This document shows, piece by piece, positions 1 through 9,860 of a stretch of DNA of 64,000 nt; positions within the stretch are counted from its first letter, which is position 1, and each line of letters starts with the position of its first letter. The translations under genes were made by a program, and so were the position numbers. The DNA lies in contig JAJYBI010000003.1 of assembly GCA_021779095.1 (NCBI GenBank), positions 116,416 through 180,415 of the forward strand, in the 5' to 3' direction. The stretch is from Deltaproteobacteria bacterium (lineage in GTDB: Bacteria > Desulfobacterota > Desulfuromonadia > Geobacterales > JAJYBI01). Below the pieces are notes generated by a model. That model was not told where the DNA came from. It searched no databases and saw only the letters and a program-made list of their open reading frames with translations.

Positions 1-912
1 GCCGGTTTCTTCGTCACCTACAACGCCTACACGGAAGGGCCGCCGAAAAGCAGCAGCACCGGCGTGACCCCGTCGAACAACAACCCCGATCTCCAGGAAC
101 TGTTCGTGCAGTGGCGGCATGCGTTCGGTACGCCGATCAACCTCAAGGCGGGCCGGTTCGAGCCGGACCTGACCCTCTGGAAGACCTCCAACCGGCTGAC
201 CATCGCCGATCTGGCGACGCAGGAGTACCGGGTGGGGGACTCCCCCTTCGCCGTGGGCGATCCGCAGGACGCCCTCGAACTGAACGGCACGATCGGGCCG
301 CGGGTGTTCGCCGCGGCGGGGATCGTCAACCGGAAGGAGCAGAACACCAAGGAGGGGTACGGCCACCTGGAGTGCCGGATCGGCGGGACCGACTACCTGG
401 GGAATGAGCCGGAGGTGGACCTGGACAGCGACAGCATCTGGGACTACCTCTCGCTGACGGTCGGCGGCTACGGCTATTTCGGCCGGAACGCGGATGCCGA
501 GCTCGGCCCGTACAACGACGACTACTACCGGGCCGGCATCGATGCCGATCTGCTGTACAAACGGTTCCGCCTCCGGTTCAGCGGCGTGAAGGGGCGCGAC
601 AACGCGCCGAACTACACCGCGAGGAACGTCGCCAACTCCCTCGTCATGGTGGGGGAGGCGCAGTACCTGTTCGGTTCGCCGGTGAACCTCATCGGCCTGT
701 TCCGCTACGAGTACGTTGACGATGCATCGGGCATCAGCCGCAACTATATACCCTCTCTTGTTTTCGCCCCCATCCAGAACGTGAAGCTGACGCTGGAATA
801 CCAATATAAAGCCGAGTCTGAGCACCTTGGGAGGACCGATTCCAATGACATCGCTTTATTGCCGGGAACTATTAACCGAATCGGCCTGATCGGTGCCTCG
901 TTCAGCTTCTGA
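1..912 (+). CDS. Outer-membrane beta-barrel (porin-like) protein, 5' end outside window
   Basis: The reading frame is open from base 1, so the N-terminus and any signal peptide lie outside the window; about 303 residues are visible. The sequence alternates short aromatic and polar stretches typical of amphipathic strands (for example SLTVGGYGYFG and LIGLFRYEYVD) and ends in Phe after GASFSF, the usual C-terminal signature of BamA-assembled barrels. No haem motif is seen in the visible part. A small cytochrome c gene follows 34 bases later, so the pair may act together at the cell surface, which is inference. Substrate and barrel family are not recognised. Confidence 0.7.
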   Translation, partial: AGFFVTYNAYTEGPPKSSSTGVTPSNNNPDLQELFVQWRHAFGTPINLKAGRFEPDLTLWKTSNRLTIADLATQEYRVGDSPFAVGDPQDALELNGTIGPRVFAAAGIVNRKEQNTKEGYGHLECRIGGTDYLGNEPEVDLDSDSIWDYLSLTVGGYGYFGRNADAELGPYNDDYYRAGIDADLLYKRFRLRFSGVKGRDNAPNYTARNVANSLVMVGEAQYLFGSPVNLIGLFRYEYVDDASGISRNYIPSLVFAPIQNVKLTLEYQYKAESEHLGRTDSNDIALLPGTINRIGLIGASFSF

Positions 913-946
913 CAACCACACATCGGCAGCATCCGGGAGGAAACCC

Positions 947-1306
947 ATGAAAACGCTCATCACCGCACTCCTGCTCGTCGGCATCTGTGCGACGACGTCC
1001 TTTGCCGGGATTCGCACCCTCGGCAGGGGGGCGACGCTCACCTTCGACCCCGCCGGCATTCCCCCCGCCTACAAGAAGAATTTCGAGATCATGAGGGTGC
1101 GCTGCGTCAAGTGCCACACCCTGGAGCGGGCGGTGGTCGCGATCCAGACCGGGGTCGCCCCCATCTCCGGACAGCCGTTCGACCGGGGTGCCACCAGGGC
1201 GTACGGCATCAAGATGCTGCGCAAGCCGGACTCCAACATGAGCAAGCAGGAAGTGAAGTCGGTGGTGGAACTCATGAACTACCTGCTGGACCAGGCGGCC
1301 CGCTGA
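947..1306 (+). CDS. Small secreted monohaem c-type cytochrome
   Basis: A 119-residue protein. Residues 1-20 (MKTLITALLLVGICATTSFA) form a signal peptide ending in an AxA-like site. One haem-binding motif, CVKCH, lies at residues 53-57. A Met near the C-terminal half (MLRKPDSNM) could be the distal ligand. The chosen ATG follows GGGAGGAAACCC; an upstream GTG at 893 lies inside the barrel gene and lacks a signal peptide. It is probably a periplasmic electron carrier; partners are unknown. It sits directly after the outer-membrane barrel gene and 48 bases before the chemoreceptor. Confidence 0.82.
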   Translation: MKTLITALLLVGICATTSFAGIRTLGRGATLTFDPAGIPPAYKKNFEIMRVRCVKCHTLERAVVAIQTGVAPISGQPFDRGATRAYGIKMLRKPDSNMSKQEVKSVVELMNYLLDQAAR

Positions 1307-1354
1307 TAGGGCTTTCGTTCGCAGTGCGCGGTGCATGAAGGAAGGAATGGGATT

Positions 1355-3556
1355 ATGAAGAACGTCAAGCTGGGATACCGGCTCATCGGTGCATTTCTGA
1401 TCATGGCGCTGCTCGTGGCGATCACCGGCGGTTTCGGCGGGATCACCATGAAGCGGGTCGGTACCCGTATCCAGAACATGCTGTCCAACCTCTCCGCCCG
1501 GCAGAAGCTGGTGCTGCTCATGGAGGTGACGCAGAAGGACTGTTATGTGAGCCTGCTCCAGGCGGCGCTCGTGTCGGGAGATACGGAGAAGTTCACGGAG
1601 GATTCCGAGGATTACGAGATGAAGCGGGACCTCTTTCACAGCCAGATCAACATGATCGTGAAGGGGAACGCCAAGGTCGGCATCCGTCCCATCGAAAAGG
1701 GGGGGGATATCGAGAAGCGTATCCGGCTCGTCCTCGATAAGTGGACGGCGTTCGAGGCGGTGGCAGACAAGCTCCTCGCCCAGAAGGCTGCCGCGATGAA
1801 AGGGGGCGGCGGTGAAAGGGGACTGGGGAAGATCGCCAGCGTCGATCTGAGTGATGCGCATGACCGGGCAAAGGATGCGCTGGACGACCTGCTGGTTGCC
1901 GTCGGTACGCAGATCACCCAGGCCAACGAGGAGATCCAGGTCATCCAGCGGTCGGCCGCCATTGCGTTCGTGGCGGTCATCATCATTGCGATCATGGTGG
2001 CCATCCTGATGGGGGCGCTGACGACGCGCAACATCGTCACCCGGATCAAGCGGATGGCCGATGCCCTGGCCCGTGGTGCGGAGGGAGACCTGACGGTGAC
2101 CGTCGAGGTGGACTCCACCGATGAGCTGGGCAAACTGGGAGAGGATTTCAACGCCATGGTGTCGAAGCTGGCGGAGATGGTAGGCAAGGTGGACCGCTCG
2201 GCGCTGGAGCTGTCGTATATCTCGGCGACCCTTTCCGACGCCTCGCGCAAGGTGGTCGACGCCGCCCAGATCCAGGCGAGCGGCGTTTCCAATACCTCCT
2301 CGGCGGTAACGGAGATTACCGCCTCCATCCGTGGCGTAGCGCAGAACGTGGATAGTCTGTCGCTCTCCGCTTCCGAAAGCTCCTCCTCCATTCTGGAGAT
2401 GGCGGCCAGCGTCGAGGAGGTGGCCCAGAACGCCGACAACCTGTCTGTGTCCGTCGAAGAGGTCTGTACCTCCATCTCCCAGATGTCCGCCAGCATCAAG
2501 CAGATCGGTAGCTCTGTTCAGAACCTCATGGAGGCCTCCACCACCACCGCCTCCTCCGTCATGGAGATGGACAGCAGCATCCGGCAGGTGGAGCGGAACG
2601 CCCAGGGGGCGGCGACCATTTCCGAAGAGGTGCGCCGTGACGCCGAGACCGGCAAGAATACCGTGGAGGCCACCATCAGCGGTATTCGCGAGATCCGGCG
2701 CAGCTCCCGGATCACCACCGAGGTGATCAGCTCCCTGTCCGGCAAGGCCGATGACATCGGCGCCATCCTCTCGGTTATCGACGAGGTTGCCGAACAGACG
2801 AACCTCCTGGCGTTGAATGCCGCCATCATCGCGGCCCAGGCGGGCGAGCACGGCAAGGGTTTTGCCGTCGTCGCCGACGAGATAAAGGAGCTGGCCGAGC
2901 GGACCAGCAGCTCCACCCGCGAAATCTCCCTGGTCATCAAGGGGGTCCAGGACGAAACGCGGCGGGCGGTCGATGCCATCAGCCAGGCGGAGAAGAGCAT
3001 TGCCGACGGCGAGCTCCTCTCCCAGAAGTCGGGCGAGGCGCTGGAAAAGATCGTCATCGGTGTCCAGAAGGCCACCGGCCAGGTGGGCGAGATCGCCCGG
3101 GCTGCCGTGGAGCAGGCCAAGGGGAGTCAGATGATCCGCGATGCCATGGAGCGTGTCTCCGAGATGGTGGGGCAGATCGCCCGGGCCACCGACGAGCAGG
3201 GAAAGGGGAGCGAGCTGATCTGGGCGGCGGCCGAGCGGATGACCGGCCTGACCTGCCAGGTACGGAGTTCTACCAAGGAGCAGAGCAAGGTGGGGGCGCA
3301 TATCGCCGAATCGACGGAGAACATCACCGACATGATCCGGCAGATCAAGCGTGCCTGTGACGAACAGACCCGGGGGAGCGATCAGATCCTCCAGTCGATC
3401 GAGGATATCCAGCAGTCCACCGCCGTCAACCTGGACGCCACCAACGTCATGAACAAGGCGGTACGGAACATCTCCCAGCAGACCGAACTGCTGAAGCGGG
3501 AGATCGGCGAACTGACCATAGCGGATGCGGCCGGAGCGGAGAAAAAACATGTCTGA
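1355..3556 (+). CDS. Methyl-accepting chemotaxis protein
   Basis: A 733-residue transmembrane chemoreceptor. TM1 is about residues 10-30, followed by a periplasmic, mostly helical ligand domain, TM2 about 205-228, a HAMP linker, and a long cytoplasmic coiled coil. The signalling tip near residues 470-515 contains [12 protein letters not shown] and [15 protein letters not shown], the CheA/CheW contact region; IIAAQ replaces the common IEAAR. The ATG at 1355 is preceded by GAAGGAA; the GTG eight codons upstream lacks a good ribosome site. The stop codon lies inside the start of trpA (8-base overlap), so the two genes are translationally coupled. The ligand is unknown. Confidence 0.93.
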   Translation: MKNVKLGYRLIGAFLIMALLVAITGGFGGITMKRVGTRIQNMLSNLSARQKLVLLMEVTQKDCYVSLLQAALVSGDTEKFTEDSEDYEMKRDLFHSQINMIVKGNAKVGIRPIEKGGDIEKRIRLVLDKWTAFEAVADKLLAQKAAAMKGGGGERGLGKIASVDLSDAHDRAKDALDDLLVAVGTQITQANEEIQVIQRSAAIAFVAVIIIAIMVAILMGALTTRNIVTRIKRMADALARGAEGDLTVTVEVDSTDELGKLGEDFNAMVSKLAEMVGKVDRSALELSYISATLSDASRKVVDAAQIQASGVSNTSSAVTEITASIRGVAQNVDSLSLSASESSSSILEMAASVEEVAQNADNLSVSVEEVCTSISQMSASIKQIGSSVQNLMEASTTTASSVMEMDSSIRQVERNAQGAATISEEVRRDAETGKNTVEATISGIREIRRSSRITTEVISSLSGKADDIGAILSVIDEVAEQTNLLALNAAIIAAQAGEHGKGFAVVADEIKELAERTSSSTREISLVIKGVQDETRRAVDAISQAEKSIADGELLSQKSGEALEKIVIGVQKATGQVGEIARAAVEQAKGSQMIRDAMERVSEMVGQIARATDEQGKGSELIWAAAERMTGLTCQVRSSTKEQSKVGAHIAESTENITDMIRQIKRACDEQTRGSDQILQSIEDIQQSTAVNLDATNVMNKAVRNISQQTELLKREIGELTIADAAGAEKKHV

Positions 3557-4358
3557 CAGGATTGAAAAGCGGCTTGCCGCCCTGCGCAGTGAAGGAAAGA
3601 AGGCGCTGGTGACGTTCATCACCGCCGGAGACCCGGACCTTGCCACGACTGAGCGGCTCGTGCCGCTTCTGGAACGTTCCGGCGCCGACATCGTTGAGCT
3701 GGGGATGCCCTTTTCCGACCCGATGGCGGATGGTACCGCGATCCAGCTCTCCTCGTCGCGGGCGCTGGAGGGAGGGGTGACCCTTGCGGGGATACTCGAC
3801 ACCATCAGGGCGATCCGTTCCGTCTGCCAGGTTCCGATCGTATTGATGGGGTACTACAACCCGGTCTTCACCTACGGGGTGGAGCGGTTTGCCGCCGATG
3901 CGGCTGCGGCGGGTGCCGATGGTGTGCTGCTCGTGGACCTGCCGCCGGAAGAGGTGGCGGAGTTCAAGGTCTCCGCGGACCGGCACGGTCTGCATACGAT
4001 CATGCTTCTTGCGCCGACATCCGATCTGAACCGGATGAAACGGGTTGCCCGGATGGGGAGCGGTTTTCTGTATTACGTATCCGTCAGCGGCGTCACCGGT
4101 GCCCGGTCGCGGGTGGAAGGGTCGGTTTCCGAGCAGGTTGCGCGGCTGCGTCAGGCCACGAAACTCCCGGTCGCCGTCGGTTTCGGTATTTCGACTCCCG
4201 AGCAGGCGGCGCAGGTGGCAGCATCGGCGGATGCGGTCGTCGTCGGCAGCGCACTGGTCAGGCTGTTCGAAGCGTACCGGGGGGATGATCTGGCCCGGGA
4301 ACTGGGCGATGCGGTCGCCGGACTCAAGGCGGGCATCGACGGAGCGACGGGAGCGTGA
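3549..4358 (+). CDS. trpA: Tryptophan synthase alpha subunit
   Basis: A 269-residue TIM-barrel enzyme that cleaves indole-3-glycerol phosphate to indole and glyceraldehyde 3-phosphate for TrpB. Signature segments include [22 protein letters not shown] with the catalytic Glu and Asp, [19 protein letters not shown] and [10 protein letters not shown]. The ATG at 3549 lies within the end of the chemoreceptor gene. No trpB is visible upstream within the window: the gene immediately before is the chemoreceptor, so trpA is separated from its usual partner here. A strong promoter for the next operon begins about 60 bases downstream. Confidence 0.96.
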   Translation: MSDRIEKRLAALRSEGKKALVTFITAGDPDLATTERLVPLLERSGADIVELGMPFSDPMADGTAIQLSSSRALEGGVTLAGILDTIRAIRSVCQVPIVLMGYYNPVFTYGVERFAADAAAAGADGVLLVDLPPEEVAEFKVSADRHGLHTIMLLAPTSDLNRMKRVARMGSGFLYYVSVSGVTGARSRVEGSVSEQVARLRQATKLPVAVGFGISTPEQAAQVAASADAVVVGSALVRLFEAYRGDDLARELGDAVAGLKAGIDGATGA

Positions 4359-4416
4359 GGTGCCGTATTTCGCCCACGGGCGGGATAACGTCATGAAAAC
4401 CTGTCGGAAATTTAGC

Positions 4417-4446
4417 TTGACAAAAACTTGCGAGCTCTACTATAGT
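4417..4446 (+). promoter_or_regulatory. Sigma-70-like promoter for the ffh operon
   Basis: TTGACA at 4417-4422, an 18-base spacer, and TATAGT at 4441-4446. It lies about 74 bases upstream of the ffh start in an AT-rich stretch following trpA. This is a match to consensus by eye, not an experiment. Confidence 0.7.
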
Positions 4447-4519
4447 TTCCTCTTTACGGGCATAAGTCCGTTGTCGTCCGATGTCGATCGGCCAACTGCA
4501 CGATATTCCAAGAGTATAA

Positions 4520-5881
4520 ATGTTTGACACCCTTTCCGACAAGCTTGACCAGATATTCAAGAAGCTCCGCGGCCAGGGGGTAATGACCGAGGAGAACATC
4601 AAGGACGCGCTGCGTGAGGTGCGTCTGGTGCTTCTTGAGGCAGACGTCAACTTCAAGGTCGTGAAGGATTTCGTCGAGCGTGTCCGCGAGCGGGCGATCG
4701 GCACCCAGGTGCTGCAGAGCCTCGCGCCGGGGCAGCAGGTGATAAAGATCGTCCACGACGAACTGGTCGGTCTCATGTCCGGCGACGGGGACAACGGTCT
4801 GGATCTGGCGGCGAAACCCCCGGTCTCCATCATGATGGTTGGCCTCCAGGGGGCCGGCAAGACCACGACCTGCGGCAAGCTGGCCCGCTACCTGAAGGGA
4901 CAGCGACGTCGGCCGCTGCTGGTGCCCGCCGACGTGTATCGGCCCGCCGCCATCGAGCAGCTGAAGACCCTCGGGCGTCAGCTGTCGCTGGACGTTTACG
5001 ACTCCCGGGCGGACCAGGACCCGGTGGAGATCTGTGCCGCCGCGCTCAGGCATGCGGAGTTGTCCGGTTTCGACACGGTCATCTTCGATACCGCGGGCCG
5101 GCACCAGATTGACGACTACCTGATGGGGGAGCTGGAGCGGATCCGCGAGGCAGTCGAGCCGAGGGAGATCCTGTTCGTCGCCGATGCCATGACCGGCCAG
5201 GAGGCGGTGAACGTTGCCACCGGGTTCAACGACCGGCTCGGCATCACCGGCGTGGTGCTGACCAAGCTGGATGGCGATGCCAAGGGGGGGGCGGCCCTTT
5301 CCATCCGCGCCGTGACCGGGCGTCCCGTGAAGTTCGTCGGCCTCGGCGAGAAGATGGACGCCCTCGAGGTGTTCCACGCGGATCGTCTCGTGTCCCGCAT
5401 CCTCGGTATGGGGGATGTGCTCACGCTGATCGAGAAGGCCCAGACCACCTTCGACGAGAAAGAGTCGGCCCGGCTGCAGGAGAAGTTCCGGAAGAACCAG
5501 TTCGATCTGGAGGATTTCAAGAACCAGCTGCAGCAGCTCAAGAAGATGGGGTCGCTTGAGTCGATCATGGGGATGATCCCCGGCATGGGCAAGATGATGA
5601 AGCAGATGCAGGGTGCCCAGCCCAGCGAGAAGGAGCTGAAGCGGATCGAGGCGATCATCGACTCCATGACCCGCAAGGAGCGTGCTAACCACACCATCAT
5701 CAACGGCAGTCGCCGGCTGCGCATCGCCAAGGGGAGCGGTACCTCGGTGCAGGAGGTGAACCAGCTCCTGAAGCGGTTTACCGAGGCCCAGCGGGTGATG
5801 AAGCAGTTGCAGAAGCTGGGGCCGAAGGGGCTCATGAAGGGGATGGGTGGTCTCGGCAAGGGGATGTTCCCGTTCTCGTAA
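4520..5881 (+). CDS. ffh: Signal recognition particle GTPase Ffh
   Basis: A 453-residue SRP54 homologue that binds SRP RNA and signal sequences and, with FtsY, delivers nascent membrane proteins. The N domain starts MFDTLSDKLDQIFKKL. The G domain has the P-loop GLQGAGKTTT (about residue 108), DTAGRH, and TKLDGDAKGG (about 247). The methionine-rich M domain includes MIPGMGKMMKQMQ and ends MGGLGKGMFPFS. DTAGRH replaces the common DTAGRL, a minor change. It is the first gene of the operon that continues into rpsP. Confidence 0.97.
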   Translation: MFDTLSDKLDQIFKKLRGQGVMTEENIKDALREVRLVLLEADVNFKVVKDFVERVRERAIGTQVLQSLAPGQQVIKIVHDELVGLMSGDGDNGLDLAAKPPVSIMMVGLQGAGKTTTCGKLARYLKGQRRRPLLVPADVYRPAAIEQLKTLGRQLSLDVYDSRADQDPVEICAAALRHAELSGFDTVIFDTAGRHQIDDYLMGELERIREAVEPREILFVADAMTGQEAVNVATGFNDRLGITGVVLTKLDGDAKGGAALSIRAVTGRPVKFVGLGEKMDALEVFHADRLVSRILGMGDVLTLIEKAQTTFDEKESARLQEKFRKNQFDLEDFKNQLQQLKKMGSLESIMGMIPGMGKMMKQMQGAQPSEKELKRIEAIIDSMTRKERANHTIINGSRRLRIAKGSGTSVQEVNQLLKRFTEAQRVMKQLQKLGPKGLMKGMGGLGKGMFPFS

Positions 5882-5971
5882 GTTTGTTTAGTGGCGTTCC
5901 GATGGCGAACGTATCGATCGTTAAAACTAATGTACAGGCGGCAGTGGTCGCCAGATACCAGGAGGAAACAG

Positions 5972-6238
5972 ATGGCAGTGAAGATCAGGCTTGCCCGCGC
6001 AGGCGCGAAGAAGAAACCGTTTTACCAGATCGTCGTAGCCGACGAGCGTGACCGCCGGGATGGCCGTTTCATCGAAAATGTGGGTACCTACGATCCGAAT
6101 CAGGAGCCCGCTGCGGTGTCGTTCCAGGAAGCGAAGGTCATCGAATGGCTCGGCAAGGGCGCCCAGCCGACCGATACCGTGAAGCAGTTCATGAAAAAGG
6201 CCGGAATCTGGGAAAAATTCGTTACCAAGGCTGCCTGA
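5972..6238 (+). CDS. rpsP: Ribosomal protein bS16
   Basis: An 88-residue small-subunit protein beginning [20 protein letters not shown], the standard bS16 N-terminus, with [15 protein letters not shown] following. The ATG at 5972 is preceded by GGAGGAAACAG; the longer frame starting at 5891 lacks this site and adds non-homologous residues. It is conserved between ffh and the KH-domain gene. Confidence 0.98.
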   Translation: MAVKIRLARAGAKKKPFYQIVVADERDRRDGRFIENVGTYDPNQEPAAVSFQEAKVIEWLGKGAQPTDTVKQFMKKAGIWEKFVTKAA

Positions 6239-6290
6239 TCCGCCTTGATGCCGGTCCGTCGCATACTCCCCATGCAGAGAGGGCACCGAC

Positions 6291-6521
6291 ATGAAAAATC
6301 TCGTAGAGACCATCGCCAGAGCGCTTGTTGACGATCCCAGTCAGGTACGGGCCACCGAAGAGATGGAAGACGACACCACCGTCATCAAGCTCACGGTTGC
6401 CAAGGAGGACATGGGACGGATCATCGGCAAGGAGGGACGGACCGCCAAGGCGATCCGGACGCTCCTCAATGCCGTATCCACCAAGGACAACAAGAAGGCT
6501 CTGCTGAAAATCGTCGAGTAA
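6291..6521 (+). CDS. khpA: KH-domain RNA-binding protein KhpA
   Basis: A 76-residue single KH domain with the GxxG loop as IIGKEGRTAKAIRTLL. This family binds RNA, often as KhpA/KhpB, and lies between rpsP and rimM in many bacteria. The stop TAA shares one base with the rimM ATG, indicating coupled translation. Length and position match the family. Confidence 0.93.
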   Translation: MKNLVETIARALVDDPSQVRATEEMEDDTTVIKLTVAKEDMGRIIGKEGRTAKAIRTLLNAVSTKDNKKALLKIVE

Positions 6522-7042
6522 TGCCTTCGTGTGAGGAGCTGATTCTGCTCGGCAGGATCACGTCGACCCACGGCGTGCGCGGGCAGGTGAAGATGCTTCC
6601 CTATTCGGGGGAGTCCGACGGGGTCAGGGCGGCAGGGGCGCTGTATCTGGAAGACCCGGCCGGTCAGTGGGTCGGCTACGCCGTTGCTGCCGTTTCTGGT
6701 CAGGGTAAAAAGACGCTGGTACGGTTCCGGCAGATGGATACCATCGAGCAGGTACAGCCGCTCGTCGGCCGCGAGGTGTATGCCCTCCGGGCCGAACTCC
6801 CCCCCCTGGGCGAGGACGAGTACTACTGGCAGGACCTTCTGGGGATGCGGGTGGTGACGGACCGGGGCGAACTACTCGGCACCATCACCGACATCTTTTC
6901 CACCGGCAGCAACGATGTCTATACGGTCCAGGGGGGCGGTAGGGAATACCTCATCCCCGCCATCACCGATGTGGTTGTTGGCGTGGATATGGAACACCGG
7001 GTCATGACCATCAGCCCTCTCGAAGGGCTGCTCGATCTATGA
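6521..7042 (+). CDS. rimM: Ribosome maturation factor RimM
   Basis: A 173-residue factor that helps 30S head assembly through bS16/uS19. The N-terminal RimM domain begins [19 protein letters not shown]. The C-terminal PRC-barrel contains [13 protein letters not shown] and [12 protein letters not shown]. It overlaps khpA by one base and trmD by four, in the classical rpsP-rimM-trmD-rplS order. Confidence 0.95.
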   Translation: MPSCEELILLGRITSTHGVRGQVKMLPYSGESDGVRAAGALYLEDPAGQWVGYAVAAVSGQGKKTLVRFRQMDTIEQVQPLVGREVYALRAELPPLGEDEYYWQDLLGMRVVTDRGELLGTITDIFSTGSNDVYTVQGGGREYLIPAITDVVVGVDMEHRVMTISPLEGLLDL

Positions 7043-7776
7043 AATTCGATATCCTTACGCTCTTTCCCGCCATGTTCGACGGGCCGCTGGGGCAGAGCAT
7101 CCTCAAGCGTGCCATCGAGCGTGAGCTGATCGATGTGCGGTGCCATGCCATCCGCGATTATGCGTGTGACAAGCACCGGACGACGGACGACTACCCCTAC
7201 GGCGGCGGCGCCGGCATGGTGATGAAGGTGGAGCCGCTGACGGCCTGCCTGGAACAGATACTCTCCGGCCGGCCACGCGCCCGGATCATCCTCACCTCCC
7301 CCCGGGGGCGGCGGTTCGACCAGGCCTTTGCCTCGGAGCTGGCCGCGGAGAAGGAACTGGTGATCGTCTGTGGGCGCTATGAGGGGGTGGACGAGCGGCT
7401 CAAGGAGCTGTTCGCCCTTGAAGAGGTCTCCATCGGCGATTTCGTGATGACCGGCGGCGAGCCGGCGGCGCTGGTGATCGTCGATGCGGTAGCGCGCCTC
7501 CTGCCCGGCGTGCTCGGTTGCGAGGAGTCTGCAGAGGATGAATCGTTTGCCGCGGGGCTTCTGGAGTACCCCCAGTACACGCGCCCCGAGACGTTCCGCG
7601 GGCATGCGGTCCCGGATGTGCTTCTGTCGGGGAACCACGGCGAGGTCCGGAAGTGGCGCCGCCGCGAGGCGTTGCGCCGCACCCTCATGATGCGGCCCGA
7701 CCTGCTGGAAACGGCCCCCCTCGACGATAGAGACCGGGAGTGGCTGCGGCTTCTGTCCGGCGGGCAGGGCGACTGA
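7039..7776 (+). CDS. trmD: tRNA (guanine37-N1)-methyltransferase
   Basis: A 245-residue SPOUT methyltransferase that makes m1G37 in tRNAs and prevents frameshifting. It begins [20 protein letters not shown]. The knot and SAM-site motifs are [20 protein letters not shown] and [24 protein letters not shown] is the tRNA/SAM loop. It overlaps rimM by four bases and the following methyltransferase by one. Length is normal. Confidence 0.97.
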   Translation: MKFDILTLFPAMFDGPLGQSILKRAIERELIDVRCHAIRDYACDKHRTTDDYPYGGGAGMVMKVEPLTACLEQILSGRPRARIILTSPRGRRFDQAFASELAAEKELVIVCGRYEGVDERLKELFALEEVSIGDFVMTGGEPAALVIVDAVARLLPGVLGCEESAEDESFAAGLLEYPQYTRPETFRGHAVPDVLLSGNHGEVRKWRRREALRRTLMMRPDLLETAPLDDRDREWLRLLSGGQGD

Positions 7777-8342
7777 TGCAACCGGAAGGAAACGTCAGTA
7801 TCGCCCTCGTGCATTATCCGGTGTACAACCGGAACCGGGAGATCGTCACGAGCGCCGTCACGAACCTGGACCTGCACGATATCGCCCGGGCCGCCAGGAC
7901 GTTCGGTCTGCATCGCTACTACGTGGTCACGCCGTCGCTGGAACAGCAGGAGCTGGTCCGAAGGATCGGCAGCCACTGGCAGGACGGCTGGGGGGGCGGA
8001 TATAACCCCAAGCGCAAGGCGGCGCTGGAGTTGATGACTGTCGTTGCCACGCTGGACGATGCCCGGGATGATCTGGCGGGCATGTACGGGGTGCGGCCGC
8101 TGACGGTCGTGACTGGTGCGGCGGAGCGGGTAAACGGCATCACCTTTTGCAATCTTCGGAAGCGGATCGCCGCGAAGGACCGGCACTGGCTGCTGGTGTT
8201 CGGTACCGGCTGGGGGCTTGCGGAGGAGATCTTCGAGGAGGCGGACCTGGTGCTGGAGCCGATTCGCGGAGCGGCCGATTACAACCATCTGTCGGTACGG
8301 TCGGCTGCATCGATCATCATGGACCGGCTGCTCGGGTGGTAG
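7776..8342 (+). CDS. SPOUT-type RNA methyltransferase (TM1570-like)
   Basis: A 188-residue protein beginning [20 protein letters not shown]. The C-terminal segment LLVFGTGWGLAEEIFEEADL followed by GAADYNHLSVRSAASI resembles the knotted SAM-binding region of SPOUT enzymes. I place it with the small TM1570-like family commonly inserted between trmD and rplS in this lineage; the target RNA is not known from sequence. The ATG at 7776 overlaps the trmD stop; the longer GTG frame would lie inside trmD. Confidence 0.8.
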   Translation: MQPEGNVSIALVHYPVYNRNREIVTSAVTNLDLHDIARAARTFGLHRYYVVTPSLEQQELVRRIGSHWQDGWGGGYNPKRKAALELMTVVATLDDARDDLAGMYGVRPLTVVTGAAERVNGITFCNLRKRIAAKDRHWLLVFGTGWGLAEEIFEEADLVLEPIRGAADYNHLSVRSAASIIMDRLLGW

Positions 8343-8408
8343 TACGGGATATGACAAGACGTACATTCAAGACGCATAGCTTTTCGCTATCGATTATGGG
8401 AGGAAGAA

Positions 8409-8765
8409 ATGAACACGATTGACAGACTTGAAATGGAGCAGATGAAGAAGAACATCCCGCCGTTCAAACCCGGCGATACCGTCAAGGTGCACGTGAAGAT
8501 CGTCGAGGGCGACAAGAGCCGTATCCAGGTCTTCCAGGGTGTGGTGATCGGTCGCCAGAACGGCGGTATACGTGAGTCGTTCACGGTACGCAAGATCTCC
8601 AACGGCGTCGGTGTGGAGAGGGTTTTCCCGCTGCACTCGCCGTCCGTCGCAGCCATCGAGGTGGTGACCCGTGGCCAGGTACGTCGCGCCAAGCTGTACT
8701 ACCTGCGCAAGCTGCGCGGCAAGGCGGCCCGCATCCGCGAGCGGAAGTACGTCGCCGAAGCATAG
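8409..8765 (+). CDS. rplS: Ribosomal protein bL19
   Basis: A 118-residue large-subunit protein. It contains [29 protein letters not shown], and [13 protein letters not shown], all bL19 signatures, and ends in a basic tail. Its ATG follows GGGAGGAAGAA. It is the last gene before the terminator at 8774-8798. Confidence 0.98.
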   Translation: MNTIDRLEMEQMKKNIPPFKPGDTVKVHVKIVEGDKSRIQVFQGVVIGRQNGGIRESFTVRKISNGVGVERVFPLHSPSVAAIEVVTRGQVRRAKLYYLRKLRGKAARIRERKYVAEA

Positions 8766-8773
8766 GACACAAC

Positions 8774-8798
8774 AAAACCCCGGCTCTGCCGGGGTTTT
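8774..8798 (+). terminator. Rho-independent terminator after rplS
   Basis: A perfect 11-base stem, AAAACCCCGGC / GCCGGGGTTTT, with a TCT loop and an ending T run, nine bases after the rplS stop. It should end the ffh-rplS transcript; rnhB follows 19 bases later, so some read-through or a separate promoter must serve it. Confidence 0.9.
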
Positions 8799-8816
8799 GC
8801 GTATCCGGAGCCCGAG

Positions 8817-9461
8817 ATGAACCTGGAGCTGTTCACGCACGACATCCCCGATCCGACCATGTTCGACCGGCGCATCCGGTCGGCGGGATACGGGCTGGTT
8901 GCGGGGGTCGACGAGGCGGGGCGCGGTCCGCTGGCCGGGCCGGTGGTGGCGGCCGCAGTCATCCTGCCCGAGGATGTCGACCTACCCGGAGTGGACGATT
9001 CCAAGAAGCTGTCCGAGGCGCGGCGCGAGGCACTGTACCCGTTGATCAGAGAGCGCGCCCTGGCGGTGGGGGTGGGGATCGGCAACCCGGAACTGATCGA
9101 CGAAATCAACATCCTCCAGGCGACCCTGGCCGCCATGCGCCAGGCGGTGGAGGCACTGGCCCCGTCTCCTGAATTCCTCCTCGTGGATGGCATCTCCGCC
9201 GTCCCTCTTCCGATTCCCCAGCGCACCGTGAAAAAGGGTGACTCCCGCAGCCTCTCCATCGCCGCCGCCTCCATCATCGCGAAGGTGACGCGGGACCGGC
9301 TGATGGTGGAGTACGACCGTCGCTATCCGGGTTACGGTTTCGCCTCCCACAAGGGGTATGGTAGTGCGGAGCACCTGGCGGCGATCGCCGCCAGGGGACC
9401 GTCGCCGATCCACCGGACCACCTTTCGCGGGGTGAAGGAACATCTGAAGGATGAAGGATGA
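8817..9461 (+). CDS. rnhB: Ribonuclease HII
   Basis: A 214-residue enzyme that cleaves RNA in RNA/DNA hybrids, including single ribonucleotides. The catalytic Asp-Glu motif is [14 protein letters not shown] near residue 30, then DDSKKLSE. A later catalytic region is [14 protein letters not shown], and [13 protein letters not shown] follows. The 3' end carries a short run of AAGGATG units that also encode the start of yraN. Confidence 0.96.
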   Translation: MNLELFTHDIPDPTMFDRRIRSAGYGLVAGVDEAGRGPLAGPVVAAAVILPEDVDLPGVDDSKKLSEARREALYPLIRERALAVGVGIGNPELIDEINILQATLAAMRQAVEALAPSPEFLLVDGISAVPLPIPQRTVKKGDSRSLSIAAASIIAKVTRDRLMVEYDRRYPGYGFASHKGYGSAEHLAAIAARGPSPIHRTTFRGVKEHLKDEG

Positions 9462-9844
9462 AGGATGAAGGGAAACAGTCCGACAACCTGACCGTCGGCG
9501 CACGGGGGGAGGAACTGGCCGTCGCGTACCTGCGGAACTGCCGCTACGCCATCCTGGAGCGGAACTTCCGGTGCAAGGGGGGCGAGGTGGATATCGTTGC
9601 CAGGGACGGGAAGATGCTGGTGTTCGTGGAGGTGAAGACCCGCCGCAGCGACGCCTACGGCGTCCCCCAACTGGCGGTCACCCCTTTCAAACAGCGGCAG
9701 ATCTCCAAGGCGGCCCTCACCTGGCTTGCGAAACAGCGGCTGACGGAGAGCCCGGCGCGGTTCGACGTCATTGCCATCGTCCTGCACGACCCTGCCGACC
9801 CATCCATCGAACATATCAGAAACGCCTTCGACCTGGCGTACTGA
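9458..9844 (+). CDS. yraN: UPF0102/YraN endonuclease-like protein
   Basis: A 128-residue protein with the nuclease-fold residues of the YraN family: [12 protein letters not shown] near the N-terminus, [11 protein letters not shown], and FVEVKTRRS (the PD-ExK-like core). Its role is unproven, possibly DNA repair or uptake. It overlaps rnhB by four bases. The start is uncertain because several ATG codons occur in the AAGGATG repeat; 9458 gives the best length. Confidence 0.88.
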   Translation: MKDEGKQSDNLTVGARGEELAVAYLRNCRYAILERNFRCKGGEVDIVARDGKMLVFVEVKTRRSDAYGVPQLAVTPFKQRQISKAALTWLAKQRLTESPARFDVIAIVLHDPADPSIEHIRNAFDLAY

Positions 9845-9860
9845 TCCACCATTGCTGGCA

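Noticed and set aside
1..1306. Porin-cytochrome conduit of the Pcc/Mtr type
   Set aside because: The cytochrome has one haem rather than many, and the barrel is not recognisable as a conduit porin. Left as a general barrel plus small cytochrome.
902..3805. A 967-codon minus-strand open frame opposite the cytochrome and chemoreceptor genes
   Set aside because: Composition is a His/Leu/Gly/Asp-rich antisense artefact of GC-rich coding DNA. The plus-strand genes have clear motifs and ribosome sites.
9441..9475. Tandem AAGGATG units as a functional repeat array
   Set aside because: Only about three copies lie inside the rnhB/yraN overlap and encode normal C- and N-termini.
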